Positions 54,505 through 64,000 of a stretch of 64,000 nt of DNA are shown one piece after another; positions within the stretch are counted from its first letter, which is position 1; each line of letters opens with the position of its first letter. This DNA is from Stenotrophomonas panacihumi (GTDB lineage: Bacteria > Pseudomonadota > Gammaproteobacteria > Xanthomonadales > Xanthomonadaceae), in assembly GCF_001431645.1 (NCBI RefSeq), contig NZ_LLXU01000095.1:41656-105655 (forward strand), in the 5' to 3' direction. The position numbers were made by a program, and so were the translations under genes. The notes under the pieces are model-generated. The model was not told where the DNA came from. It saw nothing but the letters and a program-made list of their open reading frames with translations, and made no database searches.

Positions 54505-55250
54505 ACTACAGTGGCCGCATGGCTACTGATTCGTTCCCGGCGTCGCGTCCCGCCCCGCTCCGCATGATCGGCCTGATCGGCGGCATGAGTTGGGAATCCA
54601 CCCTGCCCTACTACCGCCACATCAACGAGGTCGTGCGCCGCGACTGCGGCGGCCTGCATTCGGCGCGGCTGCTGTTGTACAGCGTGGACTTCGCCGACAT
54701 CGAGGCGATGCAGCAGGCCGGCGACTGGGAAGCCGCCGGCGAAGCACTGGCCGATGCCGCGCGTGCCCTGCAGGCCGGCGGCGCGGATTTCCTGGTGCTG
54801 TGCACGAACACGATGCACCGGGTGGCCGGGGCGATCGAGGCGGCCACGCCGCTGCGGCTGCTGCATATCGCCGACCCCACCGCCGAGGCGCTGGCGTCGC
54901 TGGACGTGCGCAAGGTCGGCCTGCTCGGGACGCGCTTCACGATGGAGCAACCGTTCTACCGCGAGCGGCTGGAGGCGCGCGGGTTCGAGGTGATCGTGCC
55001 CGACGCCCAGGATCGCGCCGACGTGCACCGGATCATCTACGAAGAACTGTGCGTGGGCGTGCTGCACGAGGCCTCGCGGCAGCGCTACCGGGAGGTGATC
55101 GCCGGGCTCGTGGCGCAAGGCGCCGGCGCGGTGGTGCTGGGCTGCACGGAGATCGCGCTGCTGGTGGGCGCCGAAGATGCGAGCGTGCCGCTGCTGGACA
55201 CCGCGCTGCTGCATGCCGAAGCGGCGGCGTTGCGAAGTCTCGACCTGTAG
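54501..55250 (+). CDS. Aspartate/glutamate racemase family protein
   Basis: 249 residues. Two catalytic cysteines are present, in L-C-T-N-T-M-H and in G-C-T-E-I-A, the pattern of PLP-independent Asp/Glu racemases. It could supply D-amino acids to peptidoglycan, consistent with murB nearby. Start M-N-Y-S-G-R at 54501. Confidence 0.85.
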   Translation: MNYSGRMATDSFPASRPAPLRMIGLIGGMSWESTLPYYRHINEVVRRDCGGLHSARLLLYSVDFADIEAMQQAGDWEAAGEALADAARALQAGGADFLVLCTNTMHRVAGAIEAATPLRLLHIADPTAEALASLDVRKVGLLGTRFTMEQPFYRERLEARGFEVIVPDAQDRADVHRIIYEELCVGVLHEASRQRYREVIAGLVAQGAGAVVLGCTEIALLVGAEDASVPLLDTALLHAEAAALRSLDL

Positions 55251-55261
55251 GCGCGCTGGAT

Positions 55262-55969
55262 CTACAGCGACGGCGGCGCCACCGGCCGATGCCGTCGCCA
55301 CGGCCGCCGGTGCCCGCGGAACAGCACCAGGTACAAGCCGGTCACCCACGCCAGCGCCGCGCACCAGCCGGCCAGGATGTCCGAGGGGTAATGCACCCCC
55401 AGGTACACGCGCGACACCCCCACCAGCCCCACGAACGCCGCCGCCAGCGCGGCCACCGGCCAGCGCCAGCGCGTGCGCCATGCCAGCGCGACCAGCACGG
55501 CGGCCAGCGTCATCGAACCCATCGCGTGTCCGCTGGGGAAACTGAAAGTGCTTTCCGGCGCGATCGACTCCCACAGGCTCGGCCGCTCGCGCTGGAAGAA
55601 GTGCTTGGCCCCGATATTCAACATCGCCGAGCCCACGAACCCCAGCAGCGCGAACGTCGCCTCGCGCCAGCGCCGCAGGCCCAGCAGCACCACCACGACC
55701 AGCGTATCGGCCGGGATCAGCCCCCACTGGTAGCCCAGCTTGGACACCAGCACGAAGAACCCATCCAGCGCCGGGTTCGCCCAGCCGCGCAACCGCCACA
55801 GCAGCGGGTCGTCGAAGAAGAAGTTCTCCAGCTCGTGGACTTCCTCGGCCAGGCTGGCGAACAGGCCCAGCGGCAGCAACACCCCGCCGAACAGCAGCAC
55901 GACGCGCCAGGCGTTGCGGCCCAGCCAGTGGCGGAATCCGGCCGGGCTCTCAGCCGGCCGAACGGGCAT
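55262..55969 (-). CDS. PAP2 family phosphatase
   Basis: A 235-residue membrane phosphatase with K-x6-R-P ([10 protein letters not shown]), P-S-G-H and [12 protein letters not shown], the three PAP2 catalytic motifs. It dephosphorylates undecaprenyl pyrophosphate or phosphatidic acid. It overlaps the end of ispG by 20 bp. Confidence 0.9.
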   Translation of the reverse strand: MPVRPAESPAGFRHWLGRNAWRVVLLFGGVLLPLGLFASLAEEVHELENFFFDDPLLWRLRGWANPALDGFFVLVSKLGYQWGLIPADTLVVVVLLGLRRWREATFALLGFVGSAMLNIGAKHFFQRERPSLWESIAPESTFSFPSGHAMGSMTLAAVLVALAWRTRWRWPVAALAAAFVGLVGVSRVYLGVHYPSDILAGWCAALAWVTGLYLVLFRGHRRPWRRHRPVAPPSL

Positions 55970-57215
55970 AGTGGCTATCGACGTATTCGTCGATCAGCGC
56001 GACGAATTCCTGCGCGATGTTCTCCCCGCGCAGCGTCACCTTCTTCTCGCCATCCACGAACACCGGCGCGGCGGGCGCCTCGCCCGTGCCCGGCAGCGAG
56101 ATGCCGATGTTGGCGTGGCGCGATTCGCCCGGCCCGTTCACCACGCAGCCCATCACCGCCAGCGTCATCGACTCGGCGCCCGGGTGGGTGACCTTCCATT
56201 CGGGCATCTTGCCGCGCACGTGGTTCTGCACGACCTTGGCCAGCTCCTGGAAGAACTCCGAGGTGGTGCGGCCACAACCCGGGCAGGCGGTGACCAGCGG
56301 GGTGAAGGCGCGCTGGCCGGTGGTCTGCAGCAATTCCTGCGCGACGATCACCTCCTGCGTGCGCGACTGCCCCGGCTCGGGCGTCAGCGAAATGCGGATG
56401 GTGTCGCCGATGCCTTCCTGCAGCAGCACCGACAGCGCGGCGGCCGAGGCGACGATGCCCTTGCTGCCGATGCCCGCCTCGGTGAGCCCCAGGTGCAGGG
56501 CGAAATCGCAGCGGGCGGACATGTCGCGGTACACCGCGATCAGCTCCTGCACGCCGGAGACCTTGGCCGAGAGCACGATGCGGTCGCGCGCCAGGCCCAG
56601 TTCCACCGCGCGCTCGGCCGAATCCACCGCCGAACGGATCAGCGCCTCGCGCAGCACGCGGCCGGCGTCCCAGGGCTGCTCGCGGCGGGAGTTCTCGTCC
56701 ATCAGCTGCGCGGCCAGGCCCTGGTCCAGCGAGCCCCAGTTGGCGCCGATGCGCACCGGCTTGCCGTAGCGGATGGCGAATTCGATCAGCTGGCCGAACT
56801 GCAGGTCCTTCTTCTTGCCGAAGCCGACGTTGCCCGGGTTGATGCGGTACTTGGCCAGCGCCTCGGCGCAGGCCGGCTCGCCCGCCAGCAGCTGGTGGCC
56901 GTTGTAGTGGAAATCGCCGATCAGCGGCACCTCGATGCCCATCATCGCCAGCTTGTCGACGATGCGCGGGATGGCCGCGGCGGACTCGGGGTTGTTGACC
57001 GTCAGGCGCACCATTTCCGAGCCGGCGCGCCACAGTTCGGCGACCTGCTTGACGCTGGCGGCCACGTCGGCGGTGTCGGTGTTGGTCATCGACTGCACCA
57101 CCACGGGCTTGCCGCCACCGACGGTCACGTTGCCGATGCGGACCGGCTGGGTGAGGCGGCGGGGCCAGGCGCCGGTGTCGGCGGGCGGGGTCGGTCGGGT
57201 CACGGCGTCATGCAT
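55950..57215 (-). CDS. ispG: (E)-4-hydroxy-3-methylbut-2-enyl-diphosphate synthase
   Basis: A [4Fe-4S] enzyme of the MEP isoprenoid pathway, 421 residues. The cluster cysteines are in C-P-G-C-G-R and [10 protein letters not shown], and the TIM-barrel part has the usual G-A-N-W-G-S-L-D. The start M-H-D-A-V-T at 57215 has no close rival. Confidence 0.95.
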   Translation of the reverse strand: MHDAVTRPTPPADTGAWPRRLTQPVRIGNVTVGGGKPVVVQSMTNTDTADVAASVKQVAELWRAGSEMVRLTVNNPESAAAIPRIVDKLAMMGIEVPLIGDFHYNGHQLLAGEPACAEALAKYRINPGNVGFGKKKDLQFGQLIEFAIRYGKPVRIGANWGSLDQGLAAQLMDENSRREQPWDAGRVLREALIRSAVDSAERAVELGLARDRIVLSAKVSGVQELIAVYRDMSARCDFALHLGLTEAGIGSKGIVASAAALSVLLQEGIGDTIRISLTPEPGQSRTQEVIVAQELLQTTGQRAFTPLVTACPGCGRTTSEFFQELAKVVQNHVRGKMPEWKVTHPGAESMTLAVMGCVVNGPGESRHANIGISLPGTGEAPAAPVFVDGEKKVTLRGENIAQEFVALIDEYVDSHYARSAG

Positions 57216-57360
57216 GCACCCATTTTAGTGCGAGCCGACCCAATCCGTGCCAACTTCCCTTCCGGGCGGCAGCGGGCGGCCGGCACCGCCGGTACCCGCC
57301 ATGCGCTGTGACAGACTGTCGCACGCGCCCCCACGCACGACGGCATAGCATGGCGCCCTG

Positions 57361-58593
57361 ATGGACAACAGCAACAACGCCTCCTTCCTCCGCACCCTGT
57401 GCAGCCTGCGCTGGCTGGCCACCGCCGGGCAGGCGGTCACCATCCTGGTCGCCACCTGGGCGCTGGGCCTGGCCCTGCCCCAGCCGCCGCTGTGGGCCGG
57501 CGTGGCCGCGTTGGCGGTGTTCAACCTGTATGCGCGCTGGCGGGTCGGGCTGGAGCGGCCGATCGGGCCGGCCACCGCGTTTGGCCACGTGCTGGTCGAC
57601 GTGGTGGTGCTGACCTGGATGATCGGCTGGAGCGGTGGCATCGCCAACCCGTTCGGCTCGCTGTTCCTGGTGCTCATCGCGCTAGCCGCCTTCGCCCTGC
57701 CGCTGGCCTGGGGCCTGGCGGTGGCCGCGGCCTGCGTGCTCGGCTATGCGCTCAGCGCGATGTTCGGGCTGCCGCTGCCGGCGGGCTACTTCGACCCGCG
57801 CATGCTCTACCTGTTCGGCGTGGCGCTCAATTTCCTGCTGTGCTCGGTGGTGGTGGTGGTGTTCACCACGCGGCTGGCGTTCTCGCTGCGCCGGCGCGAG
57901 CAGGAGCTGGCCACGCTGCGCGAGCGCTTCGCCCGCAACGAAGGCATCGTCACCCTGGCCACGCATGCGGCCTCGGTGGCGCACGAACTCAACACACCGC
58001 TGGCGACGATGACGCTGCTGGTGGACGACATCGCCGAGCAATCCCGGCAGGCCGAACTGCGCGAAGACCTCGACACCCTGCGCGAGCTGCTGGTGCTCTG
58101 CCACGAGCGCGTGCTGGCGCTGGCCGCCCCGGCCGACCGCAGCAACGCGCAGGAGGCGATCACCGTGCAGGAAGTGCTGGCGCAGTGGCGCCTGGTGCGC
58201 CCGGACGTGCAGCTGCAGCGCAACCTCGACGCGCCCATGCGGCTGCGCCTGGAACCCGGCGTGGGCCACCTGCTGATGGTGCTGCTCAACAACGCCGCCG
58301 ACGCCAGCGAGCGCGCCGGCCGCCCGCGCGTGGACCTGGAACTGCGCGTGGCCAGCGGCCAGCTGCTGGGCGAAGTGCGCGATTATGGGGCTGGCTTCGA
58401 CACCGCCAAGGCCACGCTTCCCAATACCCTGTACGACAGCGGCAAGCGGCACGGGATGGGCGTCGGCCTGGCCCTGTCGCACGCCACCGTCGAACGCCTG
58501 GCCGGTGAACTGTGGATGCAGCCCGCCCAGGGCAGCGGCGCGCGGGTGGGTTTCCGCCTGCCGTTGCCCGTGGCAGAGGAGACGACGTCGTGA
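57361..58593 (+). CDS. RegB/PrrB-type redox sensor histidine kinase
   Basis: 410 residues with six membrane helices, the quinone-binding S-G-G-I-A-N-P-F-G-S loop, an H-box A-H-E-L-N-T-P-L, the redox Cys in L-V-L-C-H-E-R-V, the N-box L-N-N-A-A-D-A-S and the G-boxes D-Y-G-A-G-F and G-M-G-V-G-L-A-L-S. This is the RegB layout. It would sense quinone redox state and phosphorylate the downstream RegA-like regulator. Confidence 0.9.
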   Translation: MDNSNNASFLRTLCSLRWLATAGQAVTILVATWALGLALPQPPLWAGVAALAVFNLYARWRVGLERPIGPATAFGHVLVDVVVLTWMIGWSGGIANPFGSLFLVLIALAAFALPLAWGLAVAAACVLGYALSAMFGLPLPAGYFDPRMLYLFGVALNFLLCSVVVVVFTTRLAFSLRRREQELATLRERFARNEGIVTLATHAASVAHELNTPLATMTLLVDDIAEQSRQAELREDLDTLRELLVLCHERVLALAAPADRSNAQEAITVQEVLAQWRLVRPDVQLQRNLDAPMRLRLEPGVGHLLMVLLNNAADASERAGRPRVDLELRVASGQLLGEVRDYGAGFDTAKATLPNTLYDSGKRHGMGVGLALSHATVERLAGELWMQPAQGSGARVGFRLPLPVAEETTS

Positions 58594-59252
58594 ACCCGAG
58601 TAACACGCAAGGAGATTCCCGTGGCCTTTCGACCGGCGCTTATGCCGCCTACCCTGCTCCCGCCCCGTTCGGCGCCGGGAGCGTGGACGTGAACGCGCAC
58701 GCCAGCCGCGTCGGCCTGCTGGTCGATGACGATGCGCTGTACCTGCGCACGCTGCAGCGCAGCCTCGCGCGCCACGGCGTGGAAACCGTGGTGGCCAGCG
58801 ACCCGGCCAGCGCCTTGAGCGTGGCGCGGCAATCGCGCCCGGACTTCGCGCTGATCGACCTCAAGCTGGGCCACGATTCCGGCCTGGCGCTGATCCAGCC
58901 GCTGCGCGCGATCCGCGCCGACATGCGCATCCTGCTGGTGACCGGCTACGCGAGCATCGCCACCGCGGTGGAAGCGATCAAGCTCGGCGCCGACGACTAC
59001 CTGCCCAAGCCGGCGAACATCCCGACCATCCTGCGCGCACTCGGCGAGGACGACGAGGAACTGCCGGAGGCCGAGGGCGAGGAAGACACCACGCCGGAGA
59101 TGATGACCCCGCTCAGCCGCCTGCAGTGGGAACACATCCAGCAGGCGCTGCACGAGACCGGCGGCAACATCTCGGCGGCGGCGCGGTTGCTGGGCATGCA
59201 CCGGCGCTCGCTGCAGCGCAAGCTGACCAAGCGGCCGAGCCCGGGGCGCTGA
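58590..59252 (+). CDS. RegA/PrrA-type response regulator
   Basis: 220 residues with an N-terminal extension, a receiver domain with the phosphoacceptor in L-I-D-L-K-L-G, a Pro/Glu-rich linker, and a Fis-type HTH (G-N-I-S-A-A-A-R-L-L-G-M-H-R-R-S-L-Q-R-K). The GTG start at 58590 overlaps the kinase stop by 4 bp; a GTG at 58686 would trim the tail. It should control respiration and energy genes with the kinase. Confidence 0.88.
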   Translation: MNPSNTQGDSRGLSTGAYAAYPAPAPFGAGSVDVNAHASRVGLLVDDDALYLRTLQRSLARHGVETVVASDPASALSVARQSRPDFALIDLKLGHDSGLALIQPLRAIRADMRILLVTGYASIATAVEAIKLGADDYLPKPANIPTILRALGEDDEELPEAEGEEDTTPEMMTPLSRLQWEHIQQALHETGGNISAAARLLGMHRRSLQRKLTKRPSPGR

Positions 59253-59280
59253 CGCCGCGCTGCTGATCCCACCCCAAACA

Positions 59281-59307
59281 AAAAGGCCGCCAGAAGGCGG
59301 CCTTTTT
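59281..59307. terminator. Bidirectional terminator between the two-component pair and the symporter
   Basis: AAAAGGCCGCC (59281-59291) and GGCGGCCTTTTT (59296-59307) flank a 4-nt loop with T-runs on both strands. Confidence 0.9.
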
Positions 59308-59326
59308 GCATCACGCTAGCGGCAAC

Positions 59327-60889
59327 TCACCAGAACGCCGTGTACAGCGCGACCAGGATCGCGATGACACCCACCGCGCCCATGTTGAAACTCATCGGCG
59401 TGCCGTAGCGCACGTCGTCGGTGCGGATCATGTCGCGGCCCGGCTGCGCCTTCGTCGCGAGCGACACCGCCACCGCGGCCACCAGCGAGGCCAGGAACAC
59501 CACGCCCACGCGGTCCATGAACGGCAGCGACGGCCATGCCAGCTTGAACACGATCGACAGCACGAACGAGCCGATCGCCGCGGTCAGCGCGCCGGCTTCG
59601 TTGGCGCGCTTCCAGAACAGGCCCAGCATGAAGATCACCACGATGCCCGGGGTGAAGAAGCCGGTGAACTCCTGGATGTACTGGAAGCCCTGGTCGAAGC
59701 CGCCCAGCAGCGGACGCGCGGTGAGGATGCCCACGATCACCGCCACGATGGCCACGATGCGACCCACGCGCACCAGGTGCTTCTGGTCGGCCTGCGGGCG
59801 CGACTTGGCGTAGAAGTCCAGGGTGAAGATGGTCGCCACCGAATTGATCTTCGAAGCCAGCGAGGCCACGATCGCCGCCACCAGCGCGGCGAACACCAGG
59901 CCGAGGATGCCGCTGGGCAGCAGCTGCATCATCGTCGGGTAGGCCTGGTCGGGCTTGGCCAGGTCCGGCGCCAGCACCACCGCGGCGATGCCCGGCACCA
60001 CGATCACCACCGGCATCAGCAGCTTCAGGAACGCGGCGAACACCATGCCCTTCTGCGCCTCGCCGATGTTCTTGGCGGCCAGCGCGCGCTGGATGATGTA
60101 CTGGTTGAAGCCCCAGTAGCTGATGTTCATGATCCACAGCCCGCCCAGCAGCACGCTCAGGCCCGGCAGGTCCTTGTAGAACGGGTTGTCCTTGGACAGG
60201 ATCATGTGGAAGTGCTCCGGATGGGCATTCCACAGGTGGTTGAAGCCGGCCAGCACGCCGGCGCCGTCGCCGATGCGCGAGAGGGTCAGGCCGGCCACCA
60301 GCAGGCCGCCGAGCACCAGCAGGGTCACCTGCACGATGTCCGTCAGCGCCACCGCCTTCAGGCCGCCGTACAGCTGGTACAGCAGCGCGAAGATGCCGAT
60401 CAGCGCCAGCGCCAGCATCTGGTCCATGCCGGTGACCTGGGTCACCGCGATCGAACCCAGCCACAGGATCGAGGTCAGGTTGACGAACACGTACAGGCCC
60501 AGCCAGAACACCGCCATCAGCGTGCGGATGCGGTTGCCGTACCGGCGTTCCAGGAACTGCGGCATGGTGTAGATGCCGTTGCGCAGGAAGATCGGCAGGA
60601 AGAACTTGCCGACGATCAGCAGCGTCAGCGCCGCCATCCATTCGTAGGAGGCGATCGCCAGGCCGATGGCATAGCCGGAGCCGGCCATGCCGATGATCTG
60701 CTCGGCGGAGATGTTCGCCGCGATCAGCGAAGCGCCGATCGCCCACCACGGCAGCGACTTGCTGGCGAGGAAGTAATCCTCCGCGCTCTTGTCATGCCCT
60801 GCCTTCTCGCGCGAAACCCACTGCGCGAGCACGAAGATGCCGGCCAGATAGACCAGCACGATCACGATATCGAGTGTCGCCAGACCCAC
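59327..60889 (-). CDS. SSS family sodium/sugar symporter
   Basis: 520 residues, about 14 helices, with an SGLT-type helix (L-I-A-A-N-I-S-A-E-Q-I-I-G-M-A-G-S-G) and the sodium:solute symporter signature regions. The start is GTG at 60889, with GGAG 10 nt upstream on the minus strand; an alternative upstream GTG is at 60913. It lies beside a secreted beta-glucosidase lipoprotein, so it may import the sugar that enzyme releases. Sugar transport is inferred from family. Confidence 0.85.
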   Translation of the reverse strand: MGLATLDIVIVLVYLAGIFVLAQWVSREKAGHDKSAEDYFLASKSLPWWAIGASLIAANISAEQIIGMAGSGYAIGLAIASYEWMAALTLLIVGKFFLPIFLRNGIYTMPQFLERRYGNRIRTLMAVFWLGLYVFVNLTSILWLGSIAVTQVTGMDQMLALALIGIFALLYQLYGGLKAVALTDIVQVTLLVLGGLLVAGLTLSRIGDGAGVLAGFNHLWNAHPEHFHMILSKDNPFYKDLPGLSVLLGGLWIMNISYWGFNQYIIQRALAAKNIGEAQKGMVFAAFLKLLMPVVIVVPGIAAVVLAPDLAKPDQAYPTMMQLLPSGILGLVFAALVAAIVASLASKINSVATIFTLDFYAKSRPQADQKHLVRVGRIVAIVAVIVGILTARPLLGGFDQGFQYIQEFTGFFTPGIVVIFMLGLFWKRANEAGALTAAIGSFVLSIVFKLAWPSLPFMDRVGVVFLASLVAAVAVSLATKAQPGRDMIRTDDVRYGTPMSFNMGAVGVIAILVALYTAFW

Positions 60890-60944
60890 TTCACTTCTCC
60901 CGGCCAAACGCACGCGGCGCGCGGCTGCGTCGGCTCATTGCCTG

Positions 60945-60980
60945 AAAAAACGCGCGACGGCCTCCCCGGCCGCCGCGCGC
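60945..60980 (-). terminator. Intrinsic terminator of the GH3 gene
   Basis: Minus strand: CGCGCGGCGGCC (60968-60979) and GGCCGTCGCGCG (60951-60962) with a GGGGA loop and a T-run (60945-60950). It separates the GH3 gene from the symporter. Confidence 0.85.
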
Positions 60981-60988
60981 TGCGTTGC

Positions 60989-63574
60989 TTACTTCGTGGT
61001 GGCGCAATCCACCGCGACCGCGTCGGCCTGGCTCTGGCCCAGCGCGATGCGCGAGAACGAGACATCGGCCTTGGCCGCGCTGGCCACGTACGGCAGCTGC
61101 ACCAGCTTGGACATGTCCGCACCGGCGACCTGGAAGCACTTCAGCGGCACGCCGATGACCTTCCACTCGCCCGCCGGCAGCTTGCCGACGGTCTTGCCGA
61201 TATCGACCTGGCCGGCGCAGCCCTGCCCGCAACCCACGCCCAGCCACAGCGGGGCGGCGAGGTCGGCGTCGCGGCGCAGCGTCACGTACATCACGATGTC
61301 GCCGTTGGTTTCGCGGCTCAGGTCCACCGCCTTGCCCGACACCAGCTGCACGCGCGCGTCCGAAGCGCCCGACCAGACCAGGCGGCGCGCGTCTTCCTGC
61401 GCCTTGTGGTCGACCGCGCTCATCTTCAGGCTGCCATCGGAAAGGCCGACCGGCACGGTGGTGGCCGGCATGTCGGCCTGGGTGGCGCTGGAGAGCTGCA
61501 TCGCCAAACCAATCGCCGGCTTGCCGCGGTTGAAGTACACGCCGCCGGCCGACTGGTCGCCGCTCACGCCGGAGTCTTCCGGCAGCTTGGCCTGCTCGCC
61601 CTTGTCGGCGTAGGTCAGGCCGTAGCCGAAGGCGAACTGCGGGTCGTAGTCCTTCTGGCCCACGTTGTTGTGGAACTGCACGGCGGTGCGCGGCCAGGAG
61701 AAGCTGAGCTTGCCCTTGAAGTCGTTCTGCACGCTGCCATCGGCCTTGCGCAGGAGGACGTCGGCGATGCCGCCGCCTTCCGAGCCCGGCAGCCAGGCGG
61801 CCACGAACGCGTCGGCGGTGTTGATCTCGCGGTTCATCCACAGCGGACGGCCGCTCAGGAACACCGCCACCACCGGGATGCCGTCGGCCTTGAACTTCTT
61901 CAGCAGCTCCAGGTCGCTGTCATCGCCCGGCTTGTAGAGCAGCGTGGCGATATCGCCCTGGAACTCGGCGTACGGGTTCTCGCCGAACACCACCACGGCC
62001 ACGTCCGGCTTGGTCTTGTACTGGCCGTCGATCGCCAGCTCGGCCTTGCCGCCGGCCGCGTCGATCTGCTGCTTGAGGCCTTCCCAGATGGTGTTGCCGT
62101 TCGGGTAATCGGCGCGCGTGGTGCCGGTGCCCTGCCAGTTCAGCGTCCAGCCGCCGGACTGCTTGCCCATGTCGTTGGCGCCGTCGCCGGCGACCAGGAT
62201 GCGCTTGTGCGGATCCAGCGGCAGCGTGCCGCCGTTGTTCTTCAGCAGCACCAGCGATTCGCGCACCGCCTGGCGGGCGATGGCGCGGTGTTCGGGCGAG
62301 CCGAGCAGTTCGTACTTGCCACCCAGCGGACGCTGCGACGGCTTGCCGGCCTCGAACAGGCCCAGGCGCATCTTGACGCGCAGGATGCGGCGTACCGCGT
62401 CATCCAGGCGCTCCTGGGTGATCTGGCCGGACTTCACTGCCGCCAGCTCGGTCTCGTACAGGCCCTTCCAGCTGTCGGAGGCCATCGCCATGTCCAGGCC
62501 GGCGTTGAACGCGGCCGGGCAATCGGTGGTGGTGCAGCCCTTGACCTGGCCGTGGCCGTTCCAGTCGCCGACCACGAAGCCGCCGAAGTTCATGCGGTCC
62601 TTCAGCACGTCGGTGAGCATGGCCTTGTAGCCGTGCATCTTCTCGCCGTGGAAGCTGTTGAACGAGGCCATCACGGCCTGCGCGCCGGCTTCGATCGCCG
62701 GCGGGTAGCCCGCGGCGTGGATGTCGCGCAGCTCGGCCTCGGTGACCTGCGTGTCGCCCTGGTCCTTGCCGTCGGTGGTGCCGCCGTCGCCGACGTAGTG
62801 CTTCACCGAGGAGATGACGTGGTGGCCGTCGAGGAAGCCCGGCGTGCCCGGCTCGCCCTGCAGGCCCTTGACCATTTCACCGGCGTAGCTGGCCACGACC
62901 TGCGGCGACTCGGAATAACCCTCGTAGCTGCGGCCCCAGCGATCGTCCTGCGGCACCGCCACGGTCGGCGCGAAGGTCCACTCCATGCCGGTGACGCGGG
63001 TTTCGGCGGCGGTGACTTCGCCGATCTTGCGGATCAGCTCGGGGTTGCGCATCGCGCCCAGGCCGATGTTGTGCGGGAACAGGGTGGCGCCGACGATGTT
63101 GCTCTGGCCGTGCACGGCGTCGATGCCGAAGATGATCGGGATCGCGTGGCCGCCCTTGGAGGTGTCCATGGAGGCTTCGTAGAACGCGTCGGCGAGCTTG
63201 AGCCACTCGGCGGGGCTGGCGTTGTACTTGCCGCCCGGATCGGAGCTGCCGCCGGCGAGGATGGAGCCGATGCGGTACTTGCGCACGTCATCGGGCGTGA
63301 TGCTGGCGATATCGCCCTGGATGGTCTGGGCGACCTTTTCCTCGACGCTCATCTGCGCCATCACGTCATCGATGCGCTTTTCCAGCGCCGGATCGTTGGC
63401 GAACGGCCACTTCGGCGTGGGCCACTGGTCCGGGTGGATGGTGACGGCCTGGTCGGCGGCCGGCGTGGCGGACGCGGCGGCGGTCTTCTCGGCTTCGGCG
63501 TTGCCATCGCGATGGCAGGCGGCGAGCAGGAACAGCGAGGCGGCGGTGGCGGCGGCCAGCAGATGACGGGTCAT
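60989..63574 (-). CDS. Glycoside hydrolase family 3 lipoprotein (beta-glucosidase type)
   Basis: 861 residues from M-T-R-H-L-L. A lipoprotein signal peptide ends in the lipobox L-A-A-C. The GH3 domain has the nucleophile region F-V-V-G-D-W-N and the K-H-Y-V-G-D-G loop, followed by the (alpha/beta)6 sandwich domain and a C-terminal carbohydrate-binding-like domain. It would cut beta-1,4 or beta-1,3 glucans at the cell surface. An in-frame Met at 63622 would add 16 residues; the start is uncertain. Confidence 0.85.
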   Translation of the reverse strand: MTRHLLAAATAASLFLLAACHRDGNAEAEKTAAASATPAADQAVTIHPDQWPTPKWPFANDPALEKRIDDVMAQMSVEEKVAQTIQGDIASITPDDVRKYRIGSILAGGSSDPGGKYNASPAEWLKLADAFYEASMDTSKGGHAIPIIFGIDAVHGQSNIVGATLFPHNIGLGAMRNPELIRKIGEVTAAETRVTGMEWTFAPTVAVPQDDRWGRSYEGYSESPQVVASYAGEMVKGLQGEPGTPGFLDGHHVISSVKHYVGDGGTTDGKDQGDTQVTEAELRDIHAAGYPPAIEAGAQAVMASFNSFHGEKMHGYKAMLTDVLKDRMNFGGFVVGDWNGHGQVKGCTTTDCPAAFNAGLDMAMASDSWKGLYETELAAVKSGQITQERLDDAVRRILRVKMRLGLFEAGKPSQRPLGGKYELLGSPEHRAIARQAVRESLVLLKNNGGTLPLDPHKRILVAGDGANDMGKQSGGWTLNWQGTGTTRADYPNGNTIWEGLKQQIDAAGGKAELAIDGQYKTKPDVAVVVFGENPYAEFQGDIATLLYKPGDDSDLELLKKFKADGIPVVAVFLSGRPLWMNREINTADAFVAAWLPGSEGGGIADVLLRKADGSVQNDFKGKLSFSWPRTAVQFHNNVGQKDYDPQFAFGYGLTYADKGEQAKLPEDSGVSGDQSAGGVYFNRGKPAIGLAMQLSSATQADMPATTVPVGLSDGSLKMSAVDHKAQEDARRLVWSGASDARVQLVSGKAVDLSRETNGDIVMYVTLRRDADLAAPLWLGVGCGQGCAGQVDIGKTVGKLPAGEWKVIGVPLKCFQVAGADMSKLVQLPYVASAAKADVSFSRIALGQSQADAVAVDCATTK

Positions 63575-64000
63575 CGGCGCACGCGCGCGACGAGGCAGCT
63601 TTTCCAAGATGCGGTTCTCCATACGGGTAGGCCGTCGGGCGGTGAGCCGACGGCGGCGGCGGGTACGTTTCTGCATTTTGTATAGCGCTGTCAAACATCG
63701 GCTTCGCTATAGCTCATGGGCATCCGTATATCGAAATGGGATATATGGGGTGTGCAGCGGGAAAAGCGGGTTGGGGGCGAGGTTTTGTTCGCTGCGCGGG
63801 GCGGTTGGTGCGCCCGGGCGTCACGCAATATTGCTGCAATGCATCACGAGGGTTTGCGCGGATTGCGCGGGATTTTTCTTTGGGTGTGCTGTGGGCTGGG
63901 GGATGGTGGTTTGGGTTTTTTATAGTGGCGCGTTCGTGGTGATGCGGTGTGTTGTGTTGCCTTACGGTGCGGGCACCGGCCTGCCGTATAGGGTCGTCAC
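63575..64000. other. Upstream region of the GH3 gene, no gene seen
   Basis: This holds the GH3 promoter region. A LacI-like half-palindrome TATAGCGCTGTCA (63681-63693) and an inverted pair TATAGCG (63681-63687) / CGCTATA (63705-63711) are seen. From 63715 to the window end the sequence is low in GC and has no convincing frame. Confidence 0.5.

Noticed and set aside
59306..63685. A 1459-codon open frame on the plus strand
   Set aside because: It is antisense to the SSS symporter and the GH3 gene and has low-complexity His/Arg/Gly-rich translation, the usual shadow in high-GC DNA.
1..64000. CRISPR arrays, rRNA or an origin of replication
   Set aside because: No spaced direct repeats, rRNA signatures or DnaA-box clusters were seen.

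Overview
The window is a 64 kb piece of a bacterial chromosome. Its high GC content, its gene families and its gene order fit a member of the Lysobacteraceae (Xanthomonadaceae), somewhere near Pseudoxanthomonas, Luteimonas, Lysobacter or Stenotrophomonas. The markers are a his operon headed by a TrpR-like regulator, a fused hisB, a fused hisIE, a fused thrA behind a Thr/Ile leader peptide, mtnB-mtnD-mtnC, EfpL (YeiP), and a divergent serA / D-2-hydroxyglutarate dehydrogenase pair. The genus is an inference; no rRNA is present.

Layout. 1-8.9 kb: a PAS-GGDEF-EAL protein cut by the window edge, an SDR dehydrogenase, efpL, a DUF4105 lipoprotein-like/peptidase-like protein with a small DUF2388 protein, and the D2HGDH/serA pair. 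8.9-14.2 kb: a low-GC accessory patch with an IS3-type transposase remnant, four minus-strand genes of unknown function (one HEPN-like, one PD-(D/E)XK-like, one frameshifted membrane protein, one intact membrane protein), a broken gene, dispersed inverted repeats and the 3' half of a tRNA. 14.2-22.7 kb: a Nudix hydrolase, two tandem amino acid permeases, methionine salvage genes, a caspase-like C13 peptidase and a calcineurin-like phosphoesterase. 22.8-31.8 kb: the complete his operon (regulator-hisG-D-C-B-H-A-F-IE) and hisS. 31.9-38.7 kb: an FNR-type regulator, an L,D-transpeptidase and the thrLABC operon. 38.8-45.2 kb: small housekeeping and unknown genes, a cation transporter / MerR pair and a DUF2167 - membrane protein - DnaJ-domain operon. 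45.2-48.6 kb: a second low-GC patch next to a tRNA-Arg(CCT), with a two-gene operon of an OLD-like ATPase/TOPRIM protein and a 5-cytosine DNA methyltransferase. 48.7-63.6 kb: an aldehyde dehydrogenase, pyrD-murB-permease-racemase, ispG, a RegB/RegA-type redox two-component system, and an SSS sugar symporter next to a GH3 beta-glucosidase lipoprotein.

How it fits together. Most of the window is amino acid metabolism (His, Thr, Ser, Met salvage) plus envelope and redox control (FNR-type regulator, RegB/RegA). The regulatory DNA is unusually readable: a TrpR-like operator over the his promoter, a Thr/Ile leader peptide before thrA, a MerR dyad and a LacI-like half-palindrome before the GH3 gene. 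The best candidate for an under-described system is the ATPase/TOPRIM + cytosine methyltransferase pair at tRNA-Arg. The second candidate is the degraded defence-like patch at 9-14 kb.
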